Source: JBEKYD01 sp049509915 (lineage in GTDB: Bacteria; Acidobacteriota; Terriglobia; Bryobacterales; Bryobacteraceae). Taken from it: a DNA stretch of 64,000 bases. This document shows positions 28,252 to 37,242 of this stretch, in pieces. Each line of letters starts with the position of its first letter. Within the stretch, counting starts at the first letter, position 1. The notes under the pieces were generated by a model that searched no databases, was not told where the DNA came from, and saw only the letters and a list, made by a program, of their open reading frames with translations. The stretch is from contig JBEKZL010000037.1 in NCBI GenBank assembly GCA_049509915.1, forward strand, positions 5,590-69,589, given 5' to 3'. Both the position numbers and the translations under genes were made by a program.

Positions 28252-28372
28252 GGTGGGGCGGACCCCCCGGTCCGCGAGGGACGCCCTCGTCCCGTTCTTT
28301 GTTCGGCGAGTCTACCGCTTCCAGCGATGCGCGACCGGGGGATCGCGCGCGGACAAGGGGGTCCGCCCCACC
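28252..28372. repeat. Palindromic repeat family C with 16-bp terminal arms
   Basis: Left arm ggtggggcggaccccc (28252-28267) and right arm gggggtccgccccacc (28357-28372) are perfect reverse complements. The central 89 bases contain a further imperfect pair (ggtccgcgagggacg / gcgaccgggg). It sits between the Omp85 stop and the start of the frameshifted chaperone gene. A related hairpin is at 33159-33190. Confidence 0.9.
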
Positions 28373-28380
28373 GGAAGCCA

Positions 28381-29066
28381 ATGGCTCTGGCATTCGCTCT
28401 GCTTTTGTCCCTGGCTGCTTCCGCGGCGATTATCGACCGCATTGCGGTTTCGGTTGGGAACCGGGTGGTGACGACGCTTGACGTGGATCGCGAAATCCGG
28501 GTGACGGCGTTTCTCGACGGGCGCAAGCCGGATTTCGGAAAGGACTCCAAGAAAGCCACCGCCGATCGGCTGGTAGACCAGCAGTTGATCCGCAGCGAAC
28601 TGGAGTACAGCCGCTATCCGGCGCCATCGGCGGCGGAAATCGCGCCGCTGCTGGACGAGTTCAAGAGCAAGTACTTCGCATCCGACGCGGCCCGCTGCTG
28701 GACGAGTTCAAGAGCAAGTACTTCGCATCCGACGCGGCTTATCGCCAGGCGCTGGCCGATGCAGGTATTACAGAACAGGCCTTGAAAGACGAGCTGGCCT
28801 GGCAGCGGACGCTGCTCTCTTATATCGAAGTCCGGTTTCAACCCAACATTCAAGTCACTGATCAGGACGTCCAGGATTATTTCGACAAGGTAGTGGCCCC
28901 GGCGGCGCGTGTGGCGCATCCGGACCAGACGCCGTCGCTCAACCAGTACCGCGGCCAGATGGAACGCACTCTGACCGGGCAGCGCGAGGATGAGCAATTG
29001 GACATCTGGCTGAAGGACGCGCGTAAACGGACTGCCATCGTCTATCATCCGGAGGCGCTCGAATGA
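28381..29066 (+). pseudogene. SurA/PpiC-N-like periplasmic chaperone, frameshifted by a tandem duplication
   Basis: Start ATG 28381 (MALAFALLLSLAASAA, signal peptide). The next segment is SurA_N/PpiC-like: IDRIAVSVGNRVVTTLDVDRE, ATADRLVDQQLIRSELEYSRY. Then PLLDEFKSKYFASDAA is followed by a frame change because 28645-28691 is repeated exactly at 28692-28738 (47 bases, not a multiple of 3). Removing one copy joins the frames as FASDAAYRQALADAGITEQALKDELAW, ending TAIVYHPEALE at 29066. The restored protein is about 212 residues with no parvulin catalytic domain visible. It is flanked by Omp85 and TamB (four-base overlap with tamB), so a role in outer-membrane protein delivery is likely. The break could be natural, recent or an assembly artefact. 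Confidence 0.85.
28645..28738 (+). repeat. Perfect 47-bp tandem duplication inside the chaperone gene
   Basis: Bases 28645-28691 and 28692-28738 are identical. The unit begins ccgctgctggacgag and ends ccgacgcggc. The period of 47 shifts the reading frame. A perfect copy means a very recent event or a read/assembly error. Confidence 0.97.
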
Positions 29067-32000
29067 AACGGTTCCGGTGGGTGTTGTGGCTGCTCGGCGG
29101 CGCGGCGGCGCTGTTGCTGCTGGCGGCGGGCGGCCTGCTGGTGCTGCGAAGCGCCTGGCTCCGCGAACAGGTCCGGGCACACATGGTGGAAGCGGTGGAG
29201 ACCGCTACCGGCGGGCGCGCCGAGATCGGCCGGTTCGACTTTGACTGGAGCCGGCTTCGCGCCCAGGTCCGCAACTTCACTTTGCATGGAACCGAGCCGG
29301 CGGACCGTCCGCCGCTATTCCATGCCGGGTCGGTTTCGGTCGGACTGCGGCTGGTCTCGATCTGGAACCGTGACGTGGATATCCGCTACCTGGAGGTTGC
29401 CGAGCCGCGAATGTACCTGATGATCCTGCCCGGCGGACGAACCAACATTCCGGAACCGAAGGTCAAGAGCCCAGCCCAAAAGGACACCATCGAGACCATC
29501 CTGGCGCTGGCCATCGGCCGCTTCGATTTGACACGTGGAGAAATCCGGATCGAGAATCGGGGCGCGACGCCGTTCGAACTCCACGGCGCGAACCTGACAT
29601 CCACGCTCCAGTTCGAGGCAGGCGGGCCGCGCTATCGGGGAAGTCTGTCCATCCAACCGCTGCTCGTCCAGGCTCCCGGCATAGCCGACACGCCGGTTGC
29701 TTTCGATGCGGCCGTGGCCATGGAGCGGGACCGCATCGAGGTGGAATCGGCGGATCTGGCGACGGGCAATGCGCAGGCGCGGATCTCCGGTGCGCTCATC
29801 CACGTGGCCGTGCCGGAGGCCAACTTCCGCTACCAGGCGCGCATTACCAACCAGGACGCCGAGCGCATTCTGCGGACTCATTTGCTCGCCAGGGGAACGG
29901 TGGAGCTTGACGGCCAGGGTTCCTGGAGCGACGCCGCCGGCTTTCGGTCCGAAGCCGATCTGAAGGGCTACGGCCTTGAGTATCACGATTCCACCGTGCG
30001 GCTGCGCAACATGCAAGCGGCGGGCAGGCTGCGTGCCGGTGTCGGGCAGGTGGAGTTGAGCGGACTGCGCCTCGCCGGCGGCCTCGAGACGCCGTCCGGC
30101 ATCGCGCCGCTCCAGGCAGCGGTTGGCTTGGCAATCGTGCGCGGCAGGGACCTGAACGTGCGCGGGATCGATCTCGCGCTGGCGGGTGGGGAGTTTCAGG
30201 GCGACGCCGGTTTGCGCGGCTTCGACCGGTTCACGGTCTCCGGAACGCTGGCCGGGTTCGGCGTGCGCCGCGGGGTGGCTCTCTATAGCAAGGCGCCGCT
30301 ACCCTGGGATGGCGTGGTGTCGGGGCAGATCGAAGGCGAGGGCTCCCTGCGGCGGAACCAGGACCTGCGTGCTTCCGTCCAACTCGCCATCGCGCCGGCG
30401 CCGGCCGGCGCTCCGGTTCACGGCACGATTGCGGCGCGCTACGACGGTCTCGGCGGGGTTCTCGACCTGGGCCATTCGACGATCGCGCTGCCAGGTTCGC
30501 GAGTGGATTTTTCCGGCGCGCTGGGGCGGGAACTGCGGGTTAGCGCCGAAACGCGCGATCTGGCCGATATTCTCCCCGCTCTCGGGGAAAGCCCGGTCGA
30601 TTTTCCGATAAAGCTCAACGGCGACGCGGCCCGGTTCGACGGGGTGGTGTGCGGCAAGCTGTCCAGCCCGCAGTTTTCCGGGCACGCCACGGTGGGCGGT
30701 TTTTCCTGGCAGGGCCGGCCGTTCGATTCGTTGACGGCCGACGTGGCCGCATCCGAGGACAATGCCAGCGCGCGCCAGGTAGTGCTTGCCCGCGGCGGCT
30801 GGCGTGCGCGTGGAGATATTGCGTTGGCGCTGAGCAATTGGAAAGCCGCCGAGTCGAGCGCCGTGTTCGGCAATCTGGCCCTGCACTCCATGCCGCTCTC
30901 CGACGCTGCCCGCCTGCTGGCGCTGGACCAGTTTCCGGTGAGCGGCAGCCTGGACGCCACCGCGCAGATCACCGGGACCTTGGGCGACCCCCAGTTACGC
31001 GCTGACGTGGCGCTGGCCAGTGGCCGTTTCCGCGACGAGCCTTTCGACCTCCTCACCGGCCGCGTGGTTTCGACCGGCAGCGCTATCGAATTCGAGAACG
31101 GACAGATCGCCGCCGGCGCGAAACAGGTGAAGTTGACAGGCACGTATCGTCACCCTGTCGGCGCCTGGGACACCGGCGCGCTGGAGTTTGCAGCCACTAC
31201 CAATGCCATGCCGGTGGAGCAGATTCAAATTTTAGCTGCCCGGCGGCCTGGGGTGAAAGGCGTGGTTCAGGGGTCGCTCCACGGCGCGGTCGAAATCACC
31301 GCGAGGCAAGCCGGCGAACTGCCGTTTCGCATTCGGGACTTGCACCTGGATTGCCAGGTTTCCGGTCTGACCATGGGCGAACAGCGCTTCGGAGACACCC
31401 ACCTGAAGGCCGACTCCACCGACGGCAAACTGACGGCTCACCTGGACTCGGATTTCGCCGGGTCGGCGATCTCGGGCGATGGCTCCTGGCAACTGGAGGG
31501 TGAATATCCGGGCAGCGCCACCATCCGGTTTTCCAGGTTCGATTTCGAACAGCTCAGAAAGTGGACGTTCGAACCCGGTTCGGCCGCCGAGAATTTCCAA
31601 GGCTCGGCCGAAGGCTCGCTGCAGGTTACCGGCAACGCCCTCGAGCCGCGGACCGAGCGGGCGCGGCTGGAAGTGCCGCAACTGGCGCTCACGCCCACCG
31701 TGAAGTCGGGTTTGGGCGAGTCGGCGGCGGTGCACAACGCCGGGTCCATCGTGTTGACTTACGCTAATTCGGTGGCCACCATCGAGAGCTTCCGCCTGGT
31801 CGGGAAGAACACGGACTTTCAAATCGGCGGCCGTTACGCGCTGGAGCAGGCAAGCCCGCTGGACTTGCGCGCCGAAGGCCGGGTCGACCTGTCGATCTTG
31901 CGGGAATTGAACCAGGATTTCACCGCCGCCGGCGCCATCACCGCCGTCGCAGCGGTTCGGGGCACGCTGGCCAGCCCGCAAATCGCAGGACGGGTCGAGT

Positions 32001-33148
32001 TTCAGAACGCCTCGTTCAATATCGCCGGCGTTCCCAACGGCATTTCGAACGCCAACGGAGCGATCGGGTTTTCCGCCGGCCGCGCCTCTATCCAGAGCTT
32101 CTCCGGCGAAACCGGCGGCGGCAAAATCCGTCTCTCCGGCTTTGCCGCTTATGAAAACGGGCAGCCCGTCTTCCGCTTCCACGCGAACCTGGAACAGGTG
32201 CGCCTGCGCTACCCCGAGGGTGTGAGCACCGTGGCCGACGCCAGCTTGAACCTGAGCGGTACCGAGGCGCGGAGTATGCTGTCGGGAACGGTGACCGTGT
32301 TGCGCAGCGGCTTCAATCCTCAGTCCGACTTCAGCTCGGTGATCGCGCAATCCGCCGAGCCGGTGGAGACTCCGGCGGCGCGCACCGGATTTCTTGGCGG
32401 CCTCAATTTCGACGTCGCCATCAACACCTCGCCCAACGTACAGGTGCGCAGTTCGCTGACCCAGGACCTGGAGGTGAGTGGCAACCTGCATCTGCGCGGT
32501 ACCGCCAGCAATCCGGCTCTGCTGGGGCGGATCAACGTATCGCAAGGGCAGGTGGTATTTTTCGGAACCAAGTACAACGTCAGCCAGGGGTCGATTTCTT
32601 TCTTCAATCCGCTCAACGTTGAGCCGATTTTGGATATCGACCTGGATACCAGGGCGCGCGGCATCGACGTCACTTTGAACATCTCCGGCCCGGTCAACAA
32701 GCTGACCCTGGCGCCACGCTCGGATCCGCCGCTGGAATTCAACGAAATCGTGGCGCTGCTGGCCACCGGCCGCACTCCCACTAGCGATCCGGCCCTACTC
32801 TCGCAGCAGAGCATCGCGCCCCAGTCTTGGCAGCAGACGGGCGCCTCGGCGCTGCTAGGCCAGGCGATTGCGAGCCCCGTTACGGGCAGGTTGCAGCGTT
32901 TCTTCGGGGTCAGCCAGTTGCGGATCGATCCCAGCCTGCCGGGCCTCGAATATAACCCGCAGGCGCGGCTTACGCTGGAGCAGCAGGTGACGTCCGATAT
33001 TACCTTCACCTACATCACCGACGTCACCAGCAGCAACCCGGAGATCGTAAGCGTGGAATGGGCCTTTAGCAAGAAATGGTCGGCGGTGGCGCAGCGTGAG
33101 GAAAACGGCATGATCGGCATGGATATATTCTTTAAGAAGCGGTTTTAG
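29063..33148 (+). CDS. tamB: TamB/DUF490-family translocation and assembly module protein
   Basis: 1361 residues. One N-terminal membrane anchor (WVLWLLGGAAALLLLAAGGLLVLR, residues about 5-28) followed by an AsmA-like stretch and a very long beta-helical body of low-complexity repeats ending in the DUF490 domain (about 990-1361). The DUF490 signature PPLEFNEIVALLATGRTP is near 1226-1243, with PGLEYNPQARLTLEQQVT near 1290. The terminal residues IGMDIFFKKRF end in Phe. TamB bridges inner and outer membranes and works with the Omp85 protein TamA in lipid or autotransporter handling. Its ATG overlaps the previous stop (ATGA), and an Omp85 gene is two genes upstream. Confidence 0.92.
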   Translation: MKRFRWVLWLLGGAAALLLLAAGGLLVLRSAWLREQVRAHMVEAVETATGGRAEIGRFDFDWSRLRAQVRNFTLHGTEPADRPPLFHAGSVSVGLRLVSIWNRDVDIRYLEVAEPRMYLMILPGGRTNIPEPKVKSPAQKDTIETILALAIGRFDLTRGEIRIENRGATPFELHGANLTSTLQFEAGGPRYRGSLSIQPLLVQAPGIADTPVAFDAAVAMERDRIEVESADLATGNAQARISGALIHVAVPEANFRYQARITNQDAERILRTHLLARGTVELDGQGSWSDAAGFRSEADLKGYGLEYHDSTVRLRNMQAAGRLRAGVGQVELSGLRLAGGLETPSGIAPLQAAVGLAIVRGRDLNVRGIDLALAGGEFQGDAGLRGFDRFTVSGTLAGFGVRRGVALYSKAPLPWDGVVSGQIEGEGSLRRNQDLRASVQLAIAPAPAGAPVHGTIAARYDGLGGVLDLGHSTIALPGSRVDFSGALGRELRVSAETRDLADILPALGESPVDFPIKLNGDAARFDGVVCGKLSSPQFSGHATVGGFSWQGRPFDSLTADVAASEDNASARQVVLARGGWRARGDIALALSNWKAAESSAVFGNLALHSMPLSDAARLLALDQFPVSGSLDATAQITGTLGDPQLRADVALASGRFRDEPFDLLTGRVVSTGSAIEFENGQIAAGAKQVKLTGTYRHPVGAWDTGALEFAATTNAMPVEQIQILAARRPGVKGVVQGSLHGAVEITARQAGELPFRIRDLHLDCQVSGLTMGEQRFGDTHLKADSTDGKLTAHLDSDFAGSAISGDGSWQLEGEYPGSATIRFSRFDFEQLRKWTFEPGSAAENFQGSAEGSLQVTGNALEPRTERARLEVPQLALTPTVKSGLGESAAVHNAGSIVLTYANSVATIESFRLVGKNTDFQIGGRYALEQASPLDLRAEGRVDLSILRELNQDFTAAGAITAVAAVRGTLASPQIAGRVEFQNASFNIAGVPNGISNANGAIGFSAGRASIQSFSGETGGGKIRLSGFAAYENGQPVFRFHANLEQVRLRYPEGVSTVADASLNLSGTEARSMLSGTVTVLRSGFNPQSDFSSVIAQSAEPVETPAARTGFLGGLNFDVAINTSPNVQVRSSLTQDLEVSGNLHLRGTASNPALLGRINVSQGQVVFFGTKYNVSQGSISFFNPLNVEPILDIDLDTRARGIDVTLNISGPVNKLTLAPRSDPPLEFNEIVALLATGRTPTSDPALLSQQSIAPQSWQQTGASALLGQAIASPVTGRLQRFFGVSQLRIDPSLPGLEYNPQARLTLEQQVTSDITFTYITDVTSSNPEIVSVEWAFSKKWSAVAQREENGMIGMDIFFKKRF

Positions 33149-33158
33149 AGGTGGCACC

Positions 33159-33190
33159 GTGGGGCGGACCATCGTTTTCCGTGGTCTGCC
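33159..33190. terminator. Hairpin after tamB, related to repeat family C
   Basis: The arms ggcggacca and tggtctgcc pair over nine bases with one G-U pair, around a loop containing tcgttttccg. The left arm shares gtggggcggacc with family C. It lies eleven bases after the tamB stop and before the deacetylase gene, so it may act as a terminator, though no T-run follows. Confidence 0.45.
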
Positions 33191-33223
33191 AGCTCTTGTA
33201 CCTCACTCCAGCCCTGGGAGGCG

Positions 33224-33937
33224 ATGAATAACCTGTCGTTCGAAATTGAACTAGCGGCGGGCGCCGCGTGTGTCGCGGGGATGAGTTGGGCGGTGCGCGG
33301 GCGGTCGTCTTCCCTATTCGCGCCTTCCGTGTGGCGCGGGCTGCCCGACCGGCCCATGGTCGCCCTCACCTTCGACGACGGCCCCAGTGAGTCCACCCCG
33401 CGCATTCTCGATATTCTCGCGCGGCACGGCGTGAAGGCCACTTTTTTTCAGTGCGGGGCAAACGTGGATCGGCTGCCCGTGGCGGCTCGCGAGGTCCACG
33501 CCGCCGGCCACGAGATCGGCAATCATAGCTATAGACACCCGCTGTTTTGTTTTCACAGCTGCGAATTTCTGCGCGACGACCTGGCCCGAGCTCAGGCGGC
33601 TATCGGGCAACAGACCGGAAGGCTGCCCGTTTGGTTTCGCGCGCCGTACGGAGTCCGCTGGTTCGGGATGCGCGCCGTCCAGCACCGTCTGAACCTGCAC
33701 GGCGTCATGTGGAGTGCAATCGGCTATGATTGGAGGCTGGAGGCGGATGCCATCGCGAAGCGATTGGTCCGCCGGGTGTCGAACGGTGCGATTCTCTGTC
33801 TGCACGATGGGCGGGAACTGCGCGCGAACCCGGATGTGACGGCGACCGTGGAGGCCGTCCGCCGGCTTGTACCCCTCTTGCTCGACCGAGGGTACGGATT
33901 GGAGACTGTCAGCCGACTTTTATGTCCGACGACTTGA
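33224..33937 (+). CDS. Polysaccharide deacetylase (NodB homology, CE4)
   Basis: 237 residues. NodB motifs: VALTFDDGPSESTPRIL near residues 46-62 (catalytic D and metal D), IGNHSYRHP near 100 (H-x-x-x-H metal ligands) and WFRAPYGVRW near 135. The final His motif is not obvious, but CLHDGRELRANPDVT near 188 provides it. An N-terminal hydrophobic stretch (LAAGAACVAGMSWAV) may anchor it in the membrane. It deacetylates N-acetyl sugars such as chitin, peptidoglycan or a surface polysaccharide. Its 3' end overlaps the acyl carrier protein gene by 16 bases, so the two are tightly coupled. Confidence 0.9.
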   Translation: MNNLSFEIELAAGAACVAGMSWAVRGRSSSLFAPSVWRGLPDRPMVALTFDDGPSESTPRILDILARHGVKATFFQCGANVDRLPVAAREVHAAGHEIGNHSYRHPLFCFHSCEFLRDDLARAQAAIGQQTGRLPVWFRAPYGVRWFGMRAVQHRLNLHGVMWSAIGYDWRLEADAIAKRLVRRVSNGAILCLHDGRELRANPDVTATVEAVRRLVPLLLDRGYGLETVSRLLCPTT

Positions 33938-34188
33938 TTCAGAGGGTTCTGAAGGTGATTGCCGCTTCCAAACGCATCCCGCCCGAAACGGTTACCATCG
34001 ATAGCGAGTTTCAGCAGTTGAACATAGACTCAATGGATGCGGTGGAGATCCTCTTTGCACTGGAGAATGAGTTCGACATTAATATACCGGACGACCAGGT
34101 GCGCGGCATCACGGGCGTGCGCGGTATGTGCGAAGGTCTGGAGAAGCTGATCGCTGCCAAGACCTCCCCAATCGGGACCGGCCAATAG
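33922..34188 (+). CDS. Acyl carrier protein
   Basis: 88 residues from ATG 33922 (MSDDLIQRVLKVIAAS). The phosphopantetheine site is NIDSMDAVEILFALE, with Ser near residue 37. The flanking helices (FDINIPDDQVRGITGV) match type II ACPs, but the sequence differs from housekeeping AcpP at DSL (here DSM). It overlaps the deacetylase gene by 16 bases and ends two bases before the ketosynthase start. The pairing implies a dedicated ACP-KAS unit, for example for a special fatty acid or a secondary lipid. Confidence 0.92.
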   Translation: MSDDLIQRVLKVIAASKRIPPETVTIDSEFQQLNIDSMDAVEILFALENEFDINIPDDQVRGITGVRGMCEGLEKLIAAKTSPIGTGQ

Positions 34189-34190
34189 GA

Positions 34191-35399
34191 ATGCGGCGCG
34201 TCGCGATTACCGGCCTGGGCGCCATCTGCGCTTTGGGCCGTAATGTGGAGGACGTGGCCGCCGCGCTGCGTGGGGGTTGTTGCGGCATTCGCCCCATCGA
34301 AACCGTCGCTACGTCGCAATTGCGGTTCACCGCCGGCGCCGAAGTGCCCGGCTATACCCATCACCCCTATTTTGACGACCGGCCCGCGGATTTCCTGGAC
34401 CGTTTCGCGCAATTCGCCGTAATTGCCGCCCGGGAAGCGGTGGTGGACTCGGGGCTGACGTTCACGCCCGAATTGCGCGAGACGGCGGCCATCGTCACCG
34501 GGTCGTGCGTAGGTGGACAGAGTACCGAAGACATCGGCTTTCGCGACGTCTACAAGCTGAGCCTGAACCGGGTGCATCCGCTTACCATTCCCAAGACCAT
34601 GGCCAATGCCGGCGCCAGCCAGATTTCCATGGAATTCGGCATCACCGGTCCCAGTTTTACCATTTCCACCGCGTGTTCTTCGGCGGCTCACGCCATCGGC
34701 CAGGCCTTCTGGATGGTGCGCAACGGGATTACCGACGCGGCCATCGCCGGCGGCAGCGAGGCACCGTTCAGCTTCGGCATTCTGAAGGCCTGGGAAGCCA
34801 TGCGGGTGGTTTCGACCGATACCTGCCGGCCTTTTTCGCGCGATCGCCGCGGCATGATCCTGGGGGAGGGAGCCGGTATGCTGGTGCTGGAGCCGATGGA
34901 AATCGCCCTAGCCCGCGGCGCGCCCATTCATGCCGAACTGGTGGGCTTCGGCATGTCGGCCGATGCCAGCCACATCACCCAGCCATCCGCCGCCGGCGCC
35001 GCGCGGGCCATGCGCGCGGCTATGCGCGATGCCGCCATCGAGCCGGACGCCATCGGCTACATCAACGCCCACGGTACCGGGACGCTGGCCAACGACGTGA
35101 CCGAAACGGCCGCCATCCGCAGCGTGTTCGGCGCGCACGCGGACAAGCTGCCCGTCAGCTCCACCAAATCCATGCACGGCCACGCCCTGGGCGCCGCCGC
35201 AGCACTCGAATGTGTAGCCACCGTCCTGGCTCTGCGCGACGGTGTGCTCCCGCCGACCGCGAACTTCGTCGGCCCGGATCCCGATTGCGATCTGGACGTG
35301 ATTCCCAACCAGGCCCGCGCCTCGGAAGTGGAGTGGGCGCTATCGAACTCCTTCGCTTTCGGGGGACTGAACGCCGTGCTGGCGCTGCGAAAAGTTTGA
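34191..35399 (+). CDS. Beta-ketoacyl-ACP synthase, KAS II type
   Basis: 402 residues from ATG 34191 (MRRVAITGLGAICALG), starting two bases after the ACP stop. Catalytic Cys in TISTACSSAAHAIGQ near residue 162, first His in YINAHGTGTLANDVTET near 294 and second His in STKSMHGHALGAAAALE near 330 with the preceding Lys. These form the normal Cys-His-His triad, so this is an active condensing enzyme, not a chain-length factor. It lengthens acyl chains carried by the adjacent ACP. No ketoreductase or dehydratase gene is nearby, so it relies on primary fatty acid enzymes or makes a special product. A family B palindrome follows. Confidence 0.93.
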   Translation: MRRVAITGLGAICALGRNVEDVAAALRGGCCGIRPIETVATSQLRFTAGAEVPGYTHHPYFDDRPADFLDRFAQFAVIAAREAVVDSGLTFTPELRETAAIVTGSCVGGQSTEDIGFRDVYKLSLNRVHPLTIPKTMANAGASQISMEFGITGPSFTISTACSSAAHAIGQAFWMVRNGITDAAIAGGSEAPFSFGILKAWEAMRVVSTDTCRPFSRDRRGMILGEGAGMLVLEPMEIALARGAPIHAELVGFGMSADASHITQPSAAGAARAMRAAMRDAAIEPDAIGYINAHGTGTLANDVTETAAIRSVFGAHADKLPVSSTKSMHGHALGAAAALECVATVLALRDGVLPPTANFVGPDPDCDLDVIPNQARASEVEWALSNSFAFGGLNAVLALRKV

Positions 35400-35400
35400 G

Positions 35401-35490
35401 TAGCCACAGATGAACACAGATAAACGCAGATAAGAACCACAAAGAATTGCCCTGGTCTTATCTGCGTTCATCTGTGTTCATCTGTGGCTA
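35401..35490. repeat. Palindromic repeat family B, copy 2
   Basis: The ends 35401-35420 and 35471-35490 are perfect reverse complements (tagccacagatgaacacaga / tctgtgttcatctgtggcta), extending inward by the pair aacgcagataag / cttatctgcgtt. It starts two bases after the ketosynthase stop and ends before the DUF2961 gene. Confidence 0.96.
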
Positions 35491-35543
35491 TATCTTCTTG
35501 CGTTTTTTCTTGGCTCAGCGCTGGGCGTAGAATAAATGACGGC

Positions 35544-36683
35544 ATGATGCCCACCGATTCCAATCTTCGGCGCGGATTTCTCCGCCGCCTGCTCGCCGTT
35601 CCAGCCGCCGTTGCCGTCGAGCGCTCAGCTTCCGCCCAGACTCCGGTGCCGTTCTCTTCCAGCACCCCCGGTCCGCTGCCGTCCTATACCCGCGCACAGC
35701 ACCACCAGGCGCTTAAGCAATCCAGCTTCGACCGCACCGGCGGCAACGCCGACTATTGGCATATTCCCGCCGGCGGCGAACTGGAAGTCTTCCGCGCGCA
35801 GGGTGCCGGAGCCATCACTCACGTCTGGTTCACCATTGCCGCGCGCTCCGGCGACCATTTGAAGGAACTGGTGTTGCGCGCCTACTGGGATGGCAATTCG
35901 CGGCCCAGCGTGGAGACCCCCATCGGCGATTTCTTCGGCCTCAACCTGGGCTCTTACGCCATTTATCAATCCCAGTATCTGGCCTGCTCGCCGGGCAAAT
36001 CGCTGAACTCCTACTTCGTCATGCCCTATGCTCGCGGCGCGCGGCTTACCGTCACCAACGAAGGCAGGCAGGAAGTCGGCTCCTTCTATTCCAATATCGA
36101 TTACCAGGTATTACCCGCGCTGCCCGAGGATACTCTCTACTTCCACGCCCAATACCGCCAGGCCGCGCCCTGCACACCCACTACCGGCGAAGCCGCCCGC
36201 CTGAACCCGGATGGCCGCCTCAATTACGTATACATGGAAACCCGCGGCCGGGGGCACTTGATGGGCGTCACCCTGGGCGTGCTGCAAAACGCCGAAGGCT
36301 GGTGGGGCGAAGGCGACGAGATGATTTTCGTCGACAATGAGACCGCACCGACTATTCAGGGAACCGGCTCCGAGGACTATTTCCTGGGTAGCTGGGATTT
36401 CGGCGGCCGCGATGGCGCCCAACCATTCGGCCACGCCATGTACGGCGCGCCGCTGATCGTTAACCCGGAGCGAACCGGCGGCCGTTACTGCTGCTACCGC
36501 TGGCACGGCGACAATCCCGTGACTTTCCAGCGCTACCTGCGGCACACCATGGAACATGGCCACGCCAACGATCGCCACGATAACTTCTTTTCCGTAGGCT
36601 TCTGGTATCAGTCCGAACCATACACGGACTTTCCCGCACTGCCGCCGCTGTCGGAGCGGATTCCGCGTGTGCGGACGGCCTGA
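35544..36683 (+). CDS. DUF2961 protein (GH172-like), Tat signal
   Basis: 379 residues from ATG 35544 (a second ATG follows at 35547). The N-terminus RRGFLRRLLAVPAAVAVERSASAQ resembles a twin-arginine signal peptide. DUF2961 signatures: ITHVWFTIA, a Trp-x-Gly near PIGDFFGLNLG, FVMPYARGARLTVTNEG, IDYQ and the TGSEDYFLGSWDFGG segment near 270, with the acidic residues E and D as catalytic candidates. DUF2961 proteins are now linked to GH172 fructan/arabinofuranoside enzymes; I infer a secreted glycosidase, substrate unknown. A start at 35484 would read out of the family B repeat and is rejected. Confidence 0.8.
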   Translation: MMPTDSNLRRGFLRRLLAVPAAVAVERSASAQTPVPFSSSTPGPLPSYTRAQHHQALKQSSFDRTGGNADYWHIPAGGELEVFRAQGAGAITHVWFTIAARSGDHLKELVLRAYWDGNSRPSVETPIGDFFGLNLGSYAIYQSQYLACSPGKSLNSYFVMPYARGARLTVTNEGRQEVGSFYSNIDYQVLPALPEDTLYFHAQYRQAAPCTPTTGEAARLNPDGRLNYVYMETRGRGHLMGVTLGVLQNAEGWWGEGDEMIFVDNETAPTIQGTGSEDYFLGSWDFGGRDGAQPFGHAMYGAPLIVNPERTGGRYCCYRWHGDNPVTFQRYLRHTMEHGHANDRHDNFFSVGFWYQSEPYTDFPALPPLSERIPRVRTA

Positions 36684-36725
36684 CAGCCGTCAGTAGACAG
36701 TTGTCCGTCACAAGGTGAGTGACCG

Positions 36726-37202
36726 TTATCGCCCGCGGCCGCCGCTCGGAGTCAGATCTACTCCAGCCGATTTGAGCGCCTGCGTCGCTCCGGTGAATTC
36801 CAGTTGCGGGGCCAGCTTGTGAATCCCGTCATAGACGAAAAACCGCGCGGCTGCGTCCATCCCTACCTTACCGGTCGTCACGCCGCGGTCCTTCAGCCCG
36901 GCTACGATGCGCTCGTACGGGCTCTCGTCCTCCTGCCAGATGCGAATGTCGTCGCCCGGCCGGATCAGCTCACGGGCCCGCATCTCTTCGAATCCTGGTA
37001 ATACCCAAACAGGCTCGCCTTTAGCCGGCAGCACGACCGCGAAAGTGCGCTCGCTCTTGCCCCATCGGACCCCAGTGAGATAGAGCATGGCCGGCCCCGG
37101 CTCCAGCACAATGGCGGAAAGGCCGAACTCTTTCATGGCATCCTGCAGCTTGGCCCGCCGCTCGCGATACGTTGTCTGTGGGATTGCAGTAGTCTGTGAC
37201 AT
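36726..37202 (-). pseudogene. Truncated creatinase/prolidase N-terminal domain
   Basis: 158 residues from ATG 37202 (MSQTTAIPQTTYRERRAKL). It matches only the N-terminal creatinase domain of M24 peptidases: AMLYLTGVRWGKSERTFAVVLPAKGEPVWVLPGFEE. The metal-binding M24 catalytic domain is absent and the reading ends with SAGVDLTPSGGRGR. It is paralogous to the first domain of the complete M24 gene next to it (FYYTGVRWAGAAALAWILPAKGEAGWVIAEAE). A relic of a tandem duplication is most likely; a stand-alone domain with another role is possible. Confidence 0.7.
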
Positions 37203-37242
37203 GATTCGTTCGTCTCGCTTCGTTCCCATGAACGTCTATCCC

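Noticed and set aside
28225..28380. Extended N-terminus of the chaperone gene
   Set aside because: The extension would translate the family C palindrome; ATG 28381 gives a proper signal peptide.
31232..32545. 437-residue minus-strand frame
   Set aside because: Antisense to tamB; tamB has the DUF490 signature and a coupled start.
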